Position numbers and translations under genes: made by a program | The notes under the pieces: model-generated | What the model saw: the letters and a program-made list of their open reading frames with translations, nothing else | Told to the model about the DNA's origin: nothing | Databases searched by the model: none | Shown here: positions 29,833 through 39,467 of the stretch, one piece after another | How the letters are laid out: the number at the start of each line of letters is the position of its first letter | How positions within the stretch are numbered: the stretch's first letter is position 1 | Assembly: GCF_030407815.1 (NCBI RefSeq) | Contig: NZ_JASDCS010000009.1 | Location: 62,001-126,000 of the forward strand | From: Psychrobacter sp. APC 3281 | GTDB taxonomy: Bacteria > Pseudomonadota > Gammaproteobacteria > Pseudomonadales > Moraxellaceae | Direction of reading: 5' to 3' | DNA length: 64,000 bases

Positions 29833-30540
29833 AAGTAAACTACATAGGGTTAGAGGCAAAAAAAGTAATCATTACTCATTTATAAAATGATCGCGTCGCT
29901 AATAATAGCTATTCATTTTTCTTTTACTTCAACATGCACTAGGTCATGTTGCTGTGTTGAATTGTGAGAAATTAATAACCAAGATATCTAACTAATAACC
30001 GAGGTATCTAACTAATAACTAAGGTATCTACTGATTTTTTTGGTATCAAAAATACGCTCATCAATAATCAATACGATGATAAGGGCAGTAAATTACCTAA
30101 AAATATTTTTTAAAAGATTGCTTAAAATAGGCAACTAGATAGATGTACCTACAATAATATATAGAGTCAGCAATCACTTGCTGTAGTAGAAGGTGATATA
30201 TCACTCGTCAAATTATCAAAATTGTCTGATACACCCTTATCACAACAAGAATCGTTGATGAAGAGGCGTGACAATAGCGCGATAAATGTGACAACATGCT
30301 AAACTAAAATGCTTGAGCAATGTGCTCAGCAAAATACTGATAAATATTAATCAAGCTGACTATTATAGCATTAGCCACTTAATATAAAAACAGGCGAATA
30401 ATAGCATAAACTCATAAAAAATCATTACCGAAATCTGAACGATGGCGTTAAGATGCTGCATATCTTAGCGGCGTCGTTTAGAGTCGCTATACAGCAGATT
30501 TATTTGATACAACTTTTCTCGTTTAATAGAAGGAATAGAT
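29833..30540. other. Intergenic region between SulP and murD
   Basis: Just over 700 AT-rich bases between divergent genes. It holds a three-copy 20-base direct repeat (29973-30031) and a 12-base palindrome GTGATATATCAC at 30193-30204. A ribosome binding site AGAAGGAAT precedes murD. No gene is supported. Confidence 0.6.
29973..30031. repeat. Three tandem copies of a 20-base repeat
   Basis: Copies start at 29973, 29993 and 30013. The first reads TAATAACCAAGATATCTAAC; the second and third differ from it at two to four positions. A 20-base period is about two helical turns, which would suit cooperative protein binding on one face of the DNA. Confidence 0.85.
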
Positions 30541-31965
30541 ATGACCACTAATACAGCAACAGAAGCCTTACTTCATAAGGGTAGTGGTCTACAAGTCGTG
30601 GTGGGTTTGGGGCAGTCTGGATTGTCAGTCGCGCATTATCTGGCCAAGCAAGGCTATCAAGTCGCAGTCACTGATGCTCAAGTTGCCCCTAAATTGGCCG
30701 ATCAGTTGCCAGCCGAGATAAATATTCGTCAGTTTGGTGCGATAGATGCCGATTTATTGCAGCAAGCAGCACGTATTATTATTAGCCCAGGTATTTCTCT
30801 TGAGACTGCCGCTGTAGCTGCTGCTCGCCAAGCCAATATTCCTGTAGTTAGCGATATTCAACTGTTCTGTGAAGCGTGTACCGCACCCATCGTAGCGATT
30901 ACAGGTTCTAACGCTAAAAGTACGGTCACTACGTTAGTTGGTCAAATGGCGGCAGATGCTGGCGTTAATGTGGGTGTCGGCGGCAATATCGGTGTACCAG
31001 CTTTAACATTGCTAGACAATTCTGATATGGAACTTGCGGTACTTGAGCTGTCTAGTTTCCAATTAGAAACCGTCACCAACTTGGGCGCAAAAGTAGCGAC
31101 TGTGCTCAATATGTCGCCTGATCATTTAGATCGTCATGGAGATATGCTTGGCTACCATCAAGCCAAACATCGTATTTTCCAAGGTGCCAAGTCGGTGATG
31201 ATTAACCGTGAAGATGCACTCACTCGTCCATTGGTCGCAGACAACCTACCGAGAATTAGTACGGGTATTCATGCCCCTGATAAAGGTCAGTATGGTCTGA
31301 TTACCGATACAGAAGGCCAAACTTATCTTGCTCGTGGTACAGAACGATTACTGTCGGCAGACAAACTGTTGATTAAAGGTCGTCATAATCTACTGAATGC
31401 GCAAGCGGCTCTGGCCCTTGGTGAGCTTGCAGGATTACCGCTAGAGAGCATGCTAACCACTTTACAGCAGTTCACAGGTCTTGAGCACCGCTGCCAATAT
31501 GTGGCAAATGCTGCTAGCATTGATTATTTCAACGATTCTAAAGGCACCAATATTGGTTCGACCATGGCCGCTATCGAAGGCTTAGGCGCAGTCTATGCGC
31601 CAAAAGACGGTAAGCTATTATTGATCTTAGGTGGGCAAGGCAAAGGGCAACAGTTTGGTGAATTAACGCCTTTTATCAATCAATACGTGAGCCAAGTTTT
31701 GTTCATTGGTGAAGATGGCGAGCAGATTGAACAACATCTAAGAGCTGCGAAATTGAGTGATGATATTGCGCTACATCAGTGTCAGACATTAGAGAATGCG
31801 TTTGCGACTATTCAACAAGTCACTACCAGTAGTTTATCGCAAGTGCAGGCTGTGTTGTTGTCACCTGCCTGCGCCAGCTTTGACCAATATAGTGGTTATG
31901 CGGCTCGCGGTGACCACTTTAGCCAACTGGTCAATCAATTAGACACCGCACAATCAGAAGCTTGA
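30541..31965 (+). CDS. murD: UDP-N-acetylmuramoyl-L-alanine--D-glutamate ligase
   Basis: Adds D-glutamate to UDP-MurNAc-L-Ala in the cytoplasm. The P-loop is AITGSNAKSTVTTLVGQM near residue 120, the Asn-Ala-Lys form common in gammaproteobacterial MurD; MSPDHLDRHGDM is the metal and substrate region and YFNDSKGTNIGSTMAAIEGL a C-domain signature. The 474-residue length is slightly above E. coli (438). It is separated from ftsW by 280 bases and lies far from the other mur genes. Confidence 0.96.
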   Translation: MTTNTATEALLHKGSGLQVVVGLGQSGLSVAHYLAKQGYQVAVTDAQVAPKLADQLPAEINIRQFGAIDADLLQQAARIIISPGISLETAAVAAARQANIPVVSDIQLFCEACTAPIVAITGSNAKSTVTTLVGQMAADAGVNVGVGGNIGVPALTLLDNSDMELAVLELSSFQLETVTNLGAKVATVLNMSPDHLDRHGDMLGYHQAKHRIFQGAKSVMINREDALTRPLVADNLPRISTGIHAPDKGQYGLITDTEGQTYLARGTERLLSADKLLIKGRHNLLNAQAALALGELAGLPLESMLTTLQQFTGLEHRCQYVANAASIDYFNDSKGTNIGSTMAAIEGLGAVYAPKDGKLLLILGGQGKGQQFGELTPFINQYVSQVLFIGEDGEQIEQHLRAAKLSDDIALHQCQTLENAFATIQQVTTSSLSQVQAVLLSPACASFDQYSGYAARGDHFSQLVNQLDTAQSEA

Positions 31966-32245
31966 TAGGTAGTCGAATATATTAAGCAGCTATATAGATT
32001 GGCATAGCAGATGTCTCTTCTCTAGCAACAGCCAGTATTTTCTGGATAAATGATTGTTTTGCTTATAGATTGCTGCTACTGTCAAGCATATAATCCTGAT
32101 TGCTGAAATAGGTGCTAGCTAAGGCGTTTGCCGATGGTTACAGGTTTTCTATCACCATCTATTTAGTACGATTTATTTTATGATTTTTTAAACGGTGGCG
32201 TTTCATAGACGCCGTGTTTTTTCGTTTGTTAGTGTATATAAAATT

Positions 32246-33442
32246 ATGGCGCTCTCTTCTTTTTTTCGTTCCTCGCCCCAAACCAAGCAAACCTCTGGCT
32301 CAGATGGTGTTCTGTCTATGCCATCAGCGCGCGCAATTTTGTTATCAAGCGTCGGCTGTATGATGGTGCTTAGTCTGCTGATGGTTGCTTCTGCTTCTAT
32401 CCCTTTTGCGCTTAGCCGCGGTATGACCGAGCTGTATTTTTTCAAGAATCAGCTGTTGTATATGACGATTGGTTTAATCGTTGCGGTCATTCCTTATTAT
32501 GGCGTGTCTTTACGCACACTTTATAAGACCGAGACTCAGTTTGCTTTGTTAGGCATCACGGGGCTATTACTTGTTGCCACGTTGTTTAGCACACCAATCA
32601 ATGGTTCCAAACGCTGGCTTACGGTAGGTGGTTTTAACTTTCAGGTAGCCGAGTTAGCTAAACTGGTCATGATTGTGTTTGTATCTGACTTTGTGGTGCG
32701 CCGATCTTTTGAAGTTCGTAATGGCCTAGATGGTTTCTTACGAATTATGTTGGTAGTCGCGCTGATAACGATACTGCTATTGTCGCAGCCAGACTTTGGT
32801 TCTTTTGTCGTCATTATTGGTACGCTGTTCGCGATTTTTTATATCGCTGGGGCACCTTACAAGCATTTCTTAGCCTTGGGTGCTGCTGCTGTTGGCGGTG
32901 CAGTGTTGATGGTGACTACGGCAGAGTACCGATTGGTACGTGTGATGTCGTTTATGGATCCATTTGACGATGTACAAGATACCGATTATCAGCTGGCACG
33001 TAGTTTGATCGCCTTTGGTCGTGGGCAGTTCACGGGTGTCGGCTATGGCGAAAGTGTACAGAAACTGTCGCATTTGCCTGAGGCACATACGGATTTCCTA
33101 TTAGCCATTACGGGTGAAGAGTTAGGGTTCGTCGGTGTCAGCATGGTACTGATACTTGAAGCGTTAATTATCGGTAGTGCGATGCGGATCAGTTACAACG
33201 CGCTCAAACGCCGTCAAATGCGCATGAGCTATACCGCTTTCGGTATTGGTGTAGTATTTATTGCCCAGACGATTATTAACGCTGCGATGAATATGGGCGC
33301 CATTCCAACCAAAGGTTTGACTATGCCGTTCTTTAGTTATGGCGGATCGTCTATGTTGATTAGTTTGGTTATGGTCGCGCTATTATTGAAAATATATAAA
33401 GAAAGCCCTGAAATAGAAAAAAGCCAATGCCGTTACTATTAA
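32246..33442 (+). CDS. ftsW: Peptidoglycan glycosyltransferase FtsW
   Basis: SEDS-family polymerase that builds septal glycan strands together with FtsI. About ten membrane segments are visible, with the SEDS signatures INGSKRWLTVGGFNFQVAELAKL, LLLSQPDFGSF, EAHTDFLLAITGEELGF and the C-terminal KGLTMPFFSYGGSSML. The start is uncertain: an ATG at 32246 (MALSSFF, 398 residues) is preferred over a GTG at 32195 (415 residues). Both have weak ribosome binding sites. Co-directional with murD; a terminator follows. Confidence 0.94.
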   Translation: MALSSFFRSSPQTKQTSGSDGVLSMPSARAILLSSVGCMMVLSLLMVASASIPFALSRGMTELYFFKNQLLYMTIGLIVAVIPYYGVSLRTLYKTETQFALLGITGLLLVATLFSTPINGSKRWLTVGGFNFQVAELAKLVMIVFVSDFVVRRSFEVRNGLDGFLRIMLVVALITILLLSQPDFGSFVVIIGTLFAIFYIAGAPYKHFLALGAAAVGGAVLMVTTAEYRLVRVMSFMDPFDDVQDTDYQLARSLIAFGRGQFTGVGYGESVQKLSHLPEAHTDFLLAITGEELGFVGVSMVLILEALIIGSAMRISYNALKRRQMRMSYTAFGIGVVFIAQTIINAAMNMGAIPTKGLTMPFFSYGGSSMLISLVMVALLLKIYKESPEIEKSQCRYY

Positions 33443-33517
33443 TAGGTTTTGCATACAATGGGCTTGGCATAATGTAACTTTAAGATTTCGGTAAATAGTG
33501 TTGCGAACTATTGGAAT

Positions 33518-33545
33518 AAAAGCGTCACTCATAGTGGCGCTTTTT
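33518..33545 (+). terminator. Terminator after ftsW
   Basis: AAAGCGTCAC pairs with GTGGCGCTTT (one G-T pair), 5-base loop, then TT. It also faces the convergent gluQ gene. Confidence 0.85.
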
Positions 33546-33574
33546 ATTGTCTATTTATAGCTTTTGAACTCTTA

Positions 33575-34579
33575 TCAGTAGGACAAGTTTAACTGTTGCT
33601 TGCCTTGTAGTGGGGTATTGTCCCATTGAGCAATGGCTTGTTTAAGCATATTTTCTGGGGTATCGCTATCGACCTTTGCTTGCTGTAATAGTGATAGGGC
33701 TTCAGTAATAAGTTGGCTCGGATCTGATGTGTCGATTGGTTGAGCAAGGTTTTGCTTAGAGAGCTTTTGGCCGTCAGCATTATTAATTAATGGCAGATGA
33801 TACCATTGGTCAATAGTAGGTAGGCGCGCGGCTTGCATGATACCGATTTGCGCCGTCGTCATAGGTAGGATATCAAGACCACGCATGATATGAGTAACCT
33901 GCTGTAGACCATCATCGAGGCTGGCTGCCAGTATATAGTTAATCATGCCATCCTGACGACGAGCGACCATATCGCCTAACGTCTGCTGCGGATTATCCCA
34001 TTGCAATCCCTGAATACCGTCATTGAAGCCAATCCGATAGTCTGGTAGCTGAATACGTAGCTTATGCTGCTGTCTATCAAGGTCAGCTGACACACAGCGA
34101 CGTGGATAGCGCTGCCGATTTGGCTGTACTTGGTCAATTGATGAAACTTGTTCGTTTAATGATTGGTCGGTCAGCGCAGCTAAGCTGGCAAGACTATGGT
34201 TTCTACTTATCTCTTCTTGCGCCCAGTACTGTTCTAAGTCTTTACGAGAGCATTGGCAACCATAGGTCAACGGCCGCAGGTATGATGATAGATAATCGTT
34301 ATAGATATCAATGCGCTCAGACTGATAAATAACATCACCATCCCAATGTAGCCCAAGTGCCTCAAGATCCATCAAAATTTGCTCAGTGAACTGCCTGTCA
34401 CAGCGTTCAGTATCAGTATCTTCCATACGCAGCAGCCATTTACCACCGGTTGATTTGATATGGCAAAAGCTAGCAAGCGCAGTGGTTAGAGAGCCGAGAT
34501 GTAACTCACCCGTTGGCGAAGGCGCAAAGCGGCCAATGGGCTGTGATGGTGGCGTTTGAGTCGGCATGGCGGTAGGCAT
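33575..34579 (-). CDS. gluQ: Glutamyl-Q tRNA(Asp) synthetase
   Basis: A truncated GluRS paralogue that attaches glutamate to queuosine in tRNA-Asp. It keeps [19 protein letters not shown] (HIGH region) near residue 20 and KLSKQN (KMSKS region), but ends without the anticodon-binding domain. The zinc-site cysteines CQCS and a later Cys in YPRRCVSAD are present. The ATG at 34579 is preferred over a TTG at 34588. It follows dksA with a 230-base gap that contains a strong terminator, as in enteric dksA-gluQ. Confidence 0.93.
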   Translation of the reverse strand: MPTAMPTQTPPSQPIGRFAPSPTGELHLGSLTTALASFCHIKSTGGKWLLRMEDTDTERCDRQFTEQILMDLEALGLHWDGDVIYQSERIDIYNDYLSSYLRPLTYGCQCSRKDLEQYWAQEEISRNHSLASLAALTDQSLNEQVSSIDQVQPNRQRYPRRCVSADLDRQQHKLRIQLPDYRIGFNDGIQGLQWDNPQQTLGDMVARRQDGMINYILAASLDDGLQQVTHIMRGLDILPMTTAQIGIMQAARLPTIDQWYHLPLINNADGQKLSKQNLAQPIDTSDPSQLITEALSLLQQAKVDSDTPENMLKQAIAQWDNTPLQGKQQLNLSY

Positions 34580-34751
34580 TGTTTTCAAAATAAATGGCTG
34601 TCTATAAGAGGTAATAAAGATAGAATAATAAATATGAGTATCAAAAGATATTCATTAAATGAGATTGTTTTGTTAGTTGTATCATTATTGAGGCGATTAT
34701 ATTTTGTGAAGTAGTGCTATGAGGTTAGCAAAATAGTGACAGTCTGAAATA

Positions 34752-34780
34752 CAAAAAGCGACCTATTATAAGGTCGCTTC
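34752..34780 (-). terminator. Terminator between dksA and gluQ
   Basis: Read on the minus strand, AAGCGACCTT and AGGTCGCTTTTT form a stem with a short loop and a T run, 30 bases beyond the dksA stop and about 170 bases before gluQ. Confidence 0.88.
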
Positions 34781-34809
34781 TGCTTACATTCATATCTGTA
34801 ACATCTGAT

Positions 34810-35247
34810 CTAAGCGCCTTGGTTTTGACGTTCTTTGATTTCAGATAAGGTTTTGCAGTCGATACATTGGGTAGCGGTTGGACGTGCCTCAAGGCGACGT
34901 AATCCAATCTCTACACCACAAGTCTCACAAAATCCATAGTCATCATTTTCGATTTCTAACATAGATTTGTCGATTTTGCGGATAAGTTTGCGCTCACGGT
35001 CGCGAGTACGTAATGCCAGTGCAAACTCTTCTTCTTGAGTGGCACGGTCATTGATGTCTGGCATGGCGCTTGACTCATCTTGGATGTAGTTTTTGGTACG
35101 ATCCGCTTCGCCAATCAGTTGGTTTTTCCAATCCAATAAAATAGCCTTAAAGTGCTCCAACTGCGCATCAGACATATACTCTTCGTCTTTGGCCGGCACA
35201 TAAGGAGTAAATTTAACTTCACTCGGATTCGTGGTCAGGGTGCTCAT
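34810..35247 (-). CDS. dksA: RNA polymerase-binding transcription factor DksA
   Basis: Binds the secondary channel of RNA polymerase and, with ppGpp, drives the stringent response. The acidic coiled-coil tip DINDRATQEEEFALALRTRDRE (around residue 73) holds the two Asp that enter the channel, and a four-Cys zinc finger (CETCG near residue 114 and CIDC near 135) follows. The 145-residue length is close to E. coli DksA (151). Start ATG at 35247. It is separated from gluQ by a terminator. Confidence 0.97.
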   Translation of the reverse strand: MSTLTTNPSEVKFTPYVPAKDEEYMSDAQLEHFKAILLDWKNQLIGEADRTKNYIQDESSAMPDINDRATQEEEFALALRTRDRERKLIRKIDKSMLEIENDDYGFCETCGVEIGLRRLEARPTATQCIDCKTLSEIKERQNQGA

Positions 35248-35739
35248 ATGGGTATCCTACTTTTTCAAATTAATTCAATAAAACGACGTATCAAAAGACA
35301 AGACGTTATTAATGCTACAAACGCTACAATTTGTCCTTTTATCAAACGTTTCACCACTTGGTAATACAAGTAACACAGCTGATCAAATAATATCGTAGAC
35401 TTTATATCTTGACAGTTATATACCGATTGTTAGATAGGTTGTTATATAAACTTCGGTTTGAATAATACTGTCTAAAGCATGCCGTAGGTCATTGATTGTG
35501 AAAACTGAGCTTGTGGTTAATGGGCCATCCTAGCTATCGTGCAGTGGCTTCATATTAGATATTGGGCCACCCTTGCTTTATTTCATAAGTTGTATCATTG
35601 TTTGTAATAATAATGAAGTGATTTTTTATATTGAATGCATATTTTATTTGTTCATCACTGCATTTTTGATTAGGAATTATTGACGAAAGCTATAAGTACA
35701 AAGGGCTATAGCTTTTACTAGTACCAATAATTCTGGGCA
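35248..35739 (-). other. Intergenic region upstream of dksA
   Basis: Nearly 500 bases between the dksA start and the cpdA stop. It should hold the dksA promoter, which I cannot place with confidence. A nested hairpin sits at 35674-35733, next to the cpdA stop. Confidence 0.5.
35674..35733. repeat. Nested inverted repeat after cpdA
   Basis: The outer arms GAATTATTG and CAATAATTC are perfect 9-base complements; the inner arms AAAGCTATA and TATAGCTTT are again perfect 9-base complements around a 12-base loop. It lies 7 bases beyond the cpdA stop codon. No clean T run follows on the minus strand, so it may be an atypical terminator or a mobile palindromic repeat. Confidence 0.75.
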
Positions 35740-36579
35740 TCAAGTATCCAGTCTTTCAACCCAGCTTGCAACTGTTCCATTGTTGGCTAATTGCAACCAG
35801 CGATATCCTGGTAGTGCATGCTCGTCATAAGAAAAATCATCTTCATAAGGTTTGAACTGATAGCAGGTAGATGGCGTGCTATACACCGTGACGCCTTGGC
35901 GCAGTCGAACTTGCTCTTGGTGAGTATGGCCACTGATCACCACTTGTAGCTGTTCAAATGGCGCCATATGCTGCCAAAAACTCTCAGTGTTTTCTGCCAT
36001 ATGGGTATCAATCCAGCCAGAATCAACTGGAACAATATGATGGTGTAGGGCGATTAATGCGGGCTTATCACAGGTGCTGAGTCTCTCACATAACCAATTG
36101 ATATCAGTAGGCGTGATTTCGCCTGCGACCTTACCAGAAATGGAGGAGTCTAATAACAACAGCTGCCAGTATTCAGTCTCAATGACATGACGACTTAACA
36201 AACGTGAGTCAGCAGGTTGAGCGACAAGCTCTCGCTGAAAAAACGGCAAGTCTTTACCATTCTCGTCCGTCACATCATGATTACCAGCAATACAAGCAAA
36301 AGGAATCTGAGTCGCCTGTAATACAGTAAAGATATGATCGTAAATTGAAGACTTTACTCGATTGACCAAGTCACCAGTCACAATAATCAAATCACAGCGA
36401 ATATCTTCATTAAGTGCCTGCTGGAGCACTGCTTCGAAACTATGCTGACAAGCCACGTCCTCACTATAGGTATTACTTTCAGCAACAAAGACAGGCGTCG
36501 ATAAATGCAAATCAGTAATTTGTAAGATATTTATCGTTTGGTCAGAGGTGCTTAACTTATTGGCAGGATAGTTTGGCAT
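35740..36579 (-). CDS. cpdA: 3',5'-cyclic-AMP phosphodiesterase CpdA-like
   Basis: A 279-residue calcineurin-like phosphoesterase. All metal motifs are in order: ITDLH near residue 20, VTGDLV, AGNHD, ALHHH and ISGHTHQEQ. Length and order match E. coli CpdA (275 residues), which hydrolyses cAMP. Without a test, other phosphodiester substrates remain possible. The gene stands alone on the minus strand, with 315 bases to the next gene. Confidence 0.85.
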   Translation of the reverse strand: MPNYPANKLSTSDQTINILQITDLHLSTPVFVAESNTYSEDVACQHSFEAVLQQALNEDIRCDLIIVTGDLVNRVKSSIYDHIFTVLQATQIPFACIAGNHDVTDENGKDLPFFQRELVAQPADSRLLSRHVIETEYWQLLLLDSSISGKVAGEITPTDINWLCERLSTCDKPALIALHHHIVPVDSGWIDTHMAENTESFWQHMAPFEQLQVVISGHTHQEQVRLRQGVTVYSTPSTCYQFKPYEDDFSYDEHALPGYRWLQLANNGTVASWVERLDT

Positions 36580-36894
36580 TGGTTCAGTCCCTTATCGAAT
36601 CACAACAATAAGTATTGTTAGCGCGAGTATGGATAAATGAGCTACTATTTTTCACTGGGTATTTATAATTATCATGAATCTACTATAGAAGAGCACAGTG
36701 TTTGTCTAGAGCTTACTTTGATTCTAATCAACGATATTTATACTATCAACTAGCAATAGCAAATTTAAAGTTAGAGCCGACTTATAGTATTATCGAGCTA
36801 AAGTATTCATTATATTAATAAAATAAAGTCGAACAAAAAGATAGCGAAAAACAGTCATGTTTTATTTATTATAACGTATTTACAGCGACGCTAA
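36580..36894. other. Intergenic gap between cpdA and znuB
   Basis: 315 AT-rich bases. No gene or strong hairpin is seen; the cpdA promoter should lie in the first part. Confidence 0.4.
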
Positions 36895-37698
36895 CTAAAG
36901 TTTTATCTTTATTAGCTTTGAAAAAATGAGTGCAGCAAAAAATAAAGCAGCTAATATCAAGACGATAGAAAGACCTGTTTGAATATCTAGCCAGATACTA
37001 CCCCACACACCAAGTGTCACACCCAGTTGAGCGATTATCAACGCTATAATCACCATTTGTTTTGGCGATGCCGACCATAGACGTGCGGTCAGTGCAGGTA
37101 GTACTAATAATCCGCTGATTAATAGACTGCCAACCGCTTGTAGCGCAATCGCACAGAACCCTGCAAGAACACCCATAAAAAACAGTCGTTGCCGTGTTGG
37201 GTTGATACCTTGAATACGTGCCAATGCTTCATGCGTTGCCAGCTTGATTTGCGCGGGCCAAATGTAAATAAGCAATCCCAAGCCAGCTAATACGCTACCA
37301 GCAAGCAAAGGCAAATCTGCCCAATCAAGATCTAATAAGTTACCGAATAAAAACCCGAGCACATTCGCTTGTTGGTCAGTCAATTGGGTCAAAGCCAGCA
37401 AGCCTAAGCACAAGAGCGACACCGACACGACTGCCAATACAGCATCCACTGGCAGACGCTCATCATCAATCAAGACCAGCCCCAGTACGACCATGACACT
37501 GACCAATGCAATGCCGATACCCATTGGCAATTGCCACCAGACAGCCAACGCCACACCCAACAACGTGCCATGGGCTAAGGCATCAGCGAAAAACGCCATA
37601 CGCCGCCACAATACTAAGCAACCTAACGGCGCTGATAATAACGCTAATATACTGCCAGCGATCCAAGCAGGCGCAATGATGGCTAACCAAGCAGTCAT
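36895..37698 (-). CDS. znuB: Zinc ABC transporter permease ZnuB
   Basis: A 267-residue ABC-3 family permease with about eight membrane segments. The C-terminal half holds THEALARIQGINPTRQRLFF, the coupling helix that contacts ZnuC, and GSLLISGLLVLPALTARL, which is typical. It is the third gene of the zur-znuC-znuB unit and follows znuC by 104 bases. Confidence 0.92.
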   Translation of the reverse strand: MTAWLAIIAPAWIAGSILALLSAPLGCLVLWRRMAFFADALAHGTLLGVALAVWWQLPMGIGIALVSVMVVLGLVLIDDERLPVDAVLAVVSVSLLCLGLLALTQLTDQQANVLGFLFGNLLDLDWADLPLLAGSVLAGLGLLIYIWPAQIKLATHEALARIQGINPTRQRLFFMGVLAGFCAIALQAVGSLLISGLLVLPALTARLWSASPKQMVIIALIIAQLGVTLGVWGSIWLDIQTGLSIVLILAALFFAALIFSKLIKIKL

Positions 37699-37802
37699 AA
37701 TGAATGTCCGTAAAATTTTTTATAAAAGAGTAGAGCCGTATTATTTATATGTTTAATAGTTTTGGCTTTAATGAGCTAGATTTCGAGCTTTGTCTATTAA
37801 AA

Positions 37803-38600
37803 CTATAGCTCGCTTGGCGCATGGTGTTCACAGGCATGAGGCTGATGCACGTATGGCTGCTCATAATGATGACCAAATAGCTTTTGAAATTCAGTACTAA
37901 TGGCCAGCTCGCTTGGTTGTCCTTCACAGCAAATATGCTTATTCAAACAAATGACGCGGCGGCTGCCTTTCATGACCCAGTGTAAATCATGAGACACCAC
38001 TAGCATGGCGCAACGTAAGAAATCAGGCAGCTCATCAATAAACTGATATAGCCAAACTTCAGTATCAGGATCGAGACCCTGCATCGGCTCATCTAAAATA
38101 AGCAAGTTGGGTTTGTCTAATAGCGCTCTGGCCAATAGTACGCGCTGCGTCTCACCACCTGATAAATGCAACATTTGCCGTGACAGTAAATGCGTTAATG
38201 ATAAGTTATCAAAGATAAACTGCCGCTGCTTAGAAGTTAAACGTTTCTTATCTGCTTGCGCCAACAAGTCGCAAACGCGTAATGGCAATATCGGTGGTAC
38301 AGCAAATCGCTGCGGTACGTAGCCAAGCTGTAGCGGCTGATGTGCTGTCATAGAGCCATCAGTTGACTCAATCAAACCTAAGATAAGTTTGACTAGCGTT
38401 GACTTACCAGCGCCATTGGGACCGATAAGACTGACCGTCTCATTAACAGCAATGTCAATATCGATGTGAGAGAGCAGACGTTGAGGCCCAATATGGTAAC
38501 TGATATTGTTTAAGCTCAATAATTGGTCAGCATTACTCACAGTACTGCTATTCGCAACAGCATTATTCGACTGATTAGAAGGTAGGGTAGAGGTATTCAT
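37803..38600 (-). CDS. znuC: Zinc ABC transporter ATP-binding protein ZnuC
   Basis: A 265-residue ABC ATPase. Walker A is IGPNGAGKST near residue 62, the signature LSGGETQRVLLARALL, and Walker B LLILDEPMQGLDPDTE. The C-terminal tail is His-rich (HHYEQPYVHQPHACEHH), as in many ZnuC proteins, and may sense or store zinc. The start at 38600 (MNTSTLPSNQ) is preferred; an ATG at 38615 also exists. It follows zur by 78 bases. Confidence 0.92.
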   Translation of the reverse strand: MNTSTLPSNQSNNAVANSSTVSNADQLLSLNNISYHIGPQRLLSHIDIDIAVNETVSLIGPNGAGKSTLVKLILGLIESTDGSMTAHQPLQLGYVPQRFAVPPILPLRVCDLLAQADKKRLTSKQRQFIFDNLSLTHLLSRQMLHLSGGETQRVLLARALLDKPNLLILDEPMQGLDPDTEVWLYQFIDELPDFLRCAMLVVSHDLHWVMKGSRRVICLNKHICCEGQPSELAISTEFQKLFGHHYEQPYVHQPHACEHHAPSEL

Positions 38601-38678
38601 AATATGACAACGCATAGGTAAATAGACAATCGACGAAACATGCTTAAAACGTTTACACAAACTATAGTAGCTTTAATT

Positions 38679-39257
38679 TTACTGGCAAGCTTGGCAACGA
38701 CCGCTAAGCTCAATGACACTACGCTCAACCACAAACCCCACATCTTGCTCGGCAAAGCTCATCATTTCTTGAACGGGTAGACTGCTGCATTCTTGCACTC
38801 GTTGACACTGATCGCAGATCAAGAAGGCGGCTGTATGCTGGGCGCGAGGATGACAGCAAGGAACATAAGCATTAATAGAGGTTAATTGATGAATCAACCC
38901 TTCACTTAGCAAAAACTCTAAACTGCGATAAACCGTTGGTGGCGCGACGTTTTTTGGCGCGCGTTTTTTGGTTGTCTTAGTTTCTACCGAAAGTGTTGGT
39001 GAGCTCGCTACTTTTTGAATATCGCTGTCATCAGGTATAGACAACCGCATTTGCTGCAACTGAGTGATTAGGTCATAAGCGCCAACGGGCTGATCCGCCT
39101 CTAAAACCAATTGGTATATCTGCTGACGCAAAGGCGTAAAGCGCGCGCCATTTAGACGGCAATGCTCTTTAGCTGCTGCTAAGCGTTCATAAACATCATG
39201 CGGAGTCAGATCTTGCACATCATGCAAATGTTCGCAGATCGATGAAGTAATAGACAT
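38679..39257 (-). CDS. zur: Fur-family zinc uptake regulator Zur
   Basis: A 192-residue Fur-family repressor. The winged helix includes FTPLRQQIYQLVLEADQPVGAYDLI and APPTVYRSLEFLLSEGLIHQL; structural zinc Cys pairs CDQC and CQAC are present. Residues about 70-95 hold a Ser/Thr/Lys-rich insertion between the first helices and the recognition helix. The ATG at 39257 has AGGAGC at ideal spacing; earlier in-frame starts are rejected. It leads the operon with znuC and znuB, which makes Zur more likely than Fur. Confidence 0.9.
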   Translation of the reverse strand: MSITSSICEHLHDVQDLTPHDVYERLAAAKEHCRLNGARFTPLRQQIYQLVLEADQPVGAYDLITQLQQMRLSIPDDSDIQKVASSPTLSVETKTTKKRAPKNVAPPTVYRSLEFLLSEGLIHQLTSINAYVPCCHPRAQHTAAFLICDQCQRVQECSSLPVQEMMSFAEQDVGFVVERSVIELSGRCQACQ

Positions 39258-39319
39258 GGTACAAGCTCCTAAAAATAGCATGGTAATCGCATGACGTTTT
39301 TTATGATAGCGTTTTTTAT

Positions 39320-39334
39320 TGTTATAGTATAACA
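39320..39334. promoter_or_regulatory. Zur box between zur and znuA
   Basis: The 15-base palindrome TGTTATAGTATAACA differs from its reverse complement only at the central base and agrees with the gammaproteobacterial Zur consensus core GTTATANTATAAC. It lies 63 bases before zur and 134 bases before the znuA-like start, so one site could control both directions. Confidence 0.88.
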
Positions 39335-39467
39335 TACTAAAATAAGAACTGAGTTAATTGTCTTATAGTAGTCTTGTATATCTACCCTTTTTACAGGAGT
39401 GGGGCAGGACACTATTACTCATACGTTCGTTATCCAACAATGCTATCTAACAATAAAAGAGCTTACT

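Noticed and set aside
29528..29890. 120-codon frame antisense to the SulP gene
   Set aside because: Shadow of a well-supported transporter gene; no ribosome site, and the product has no recognisable features.
29973..30031. CRISPR array
   Set aside because: The 20-base units are directly contiguous, without spacers, and no cas genes are present.
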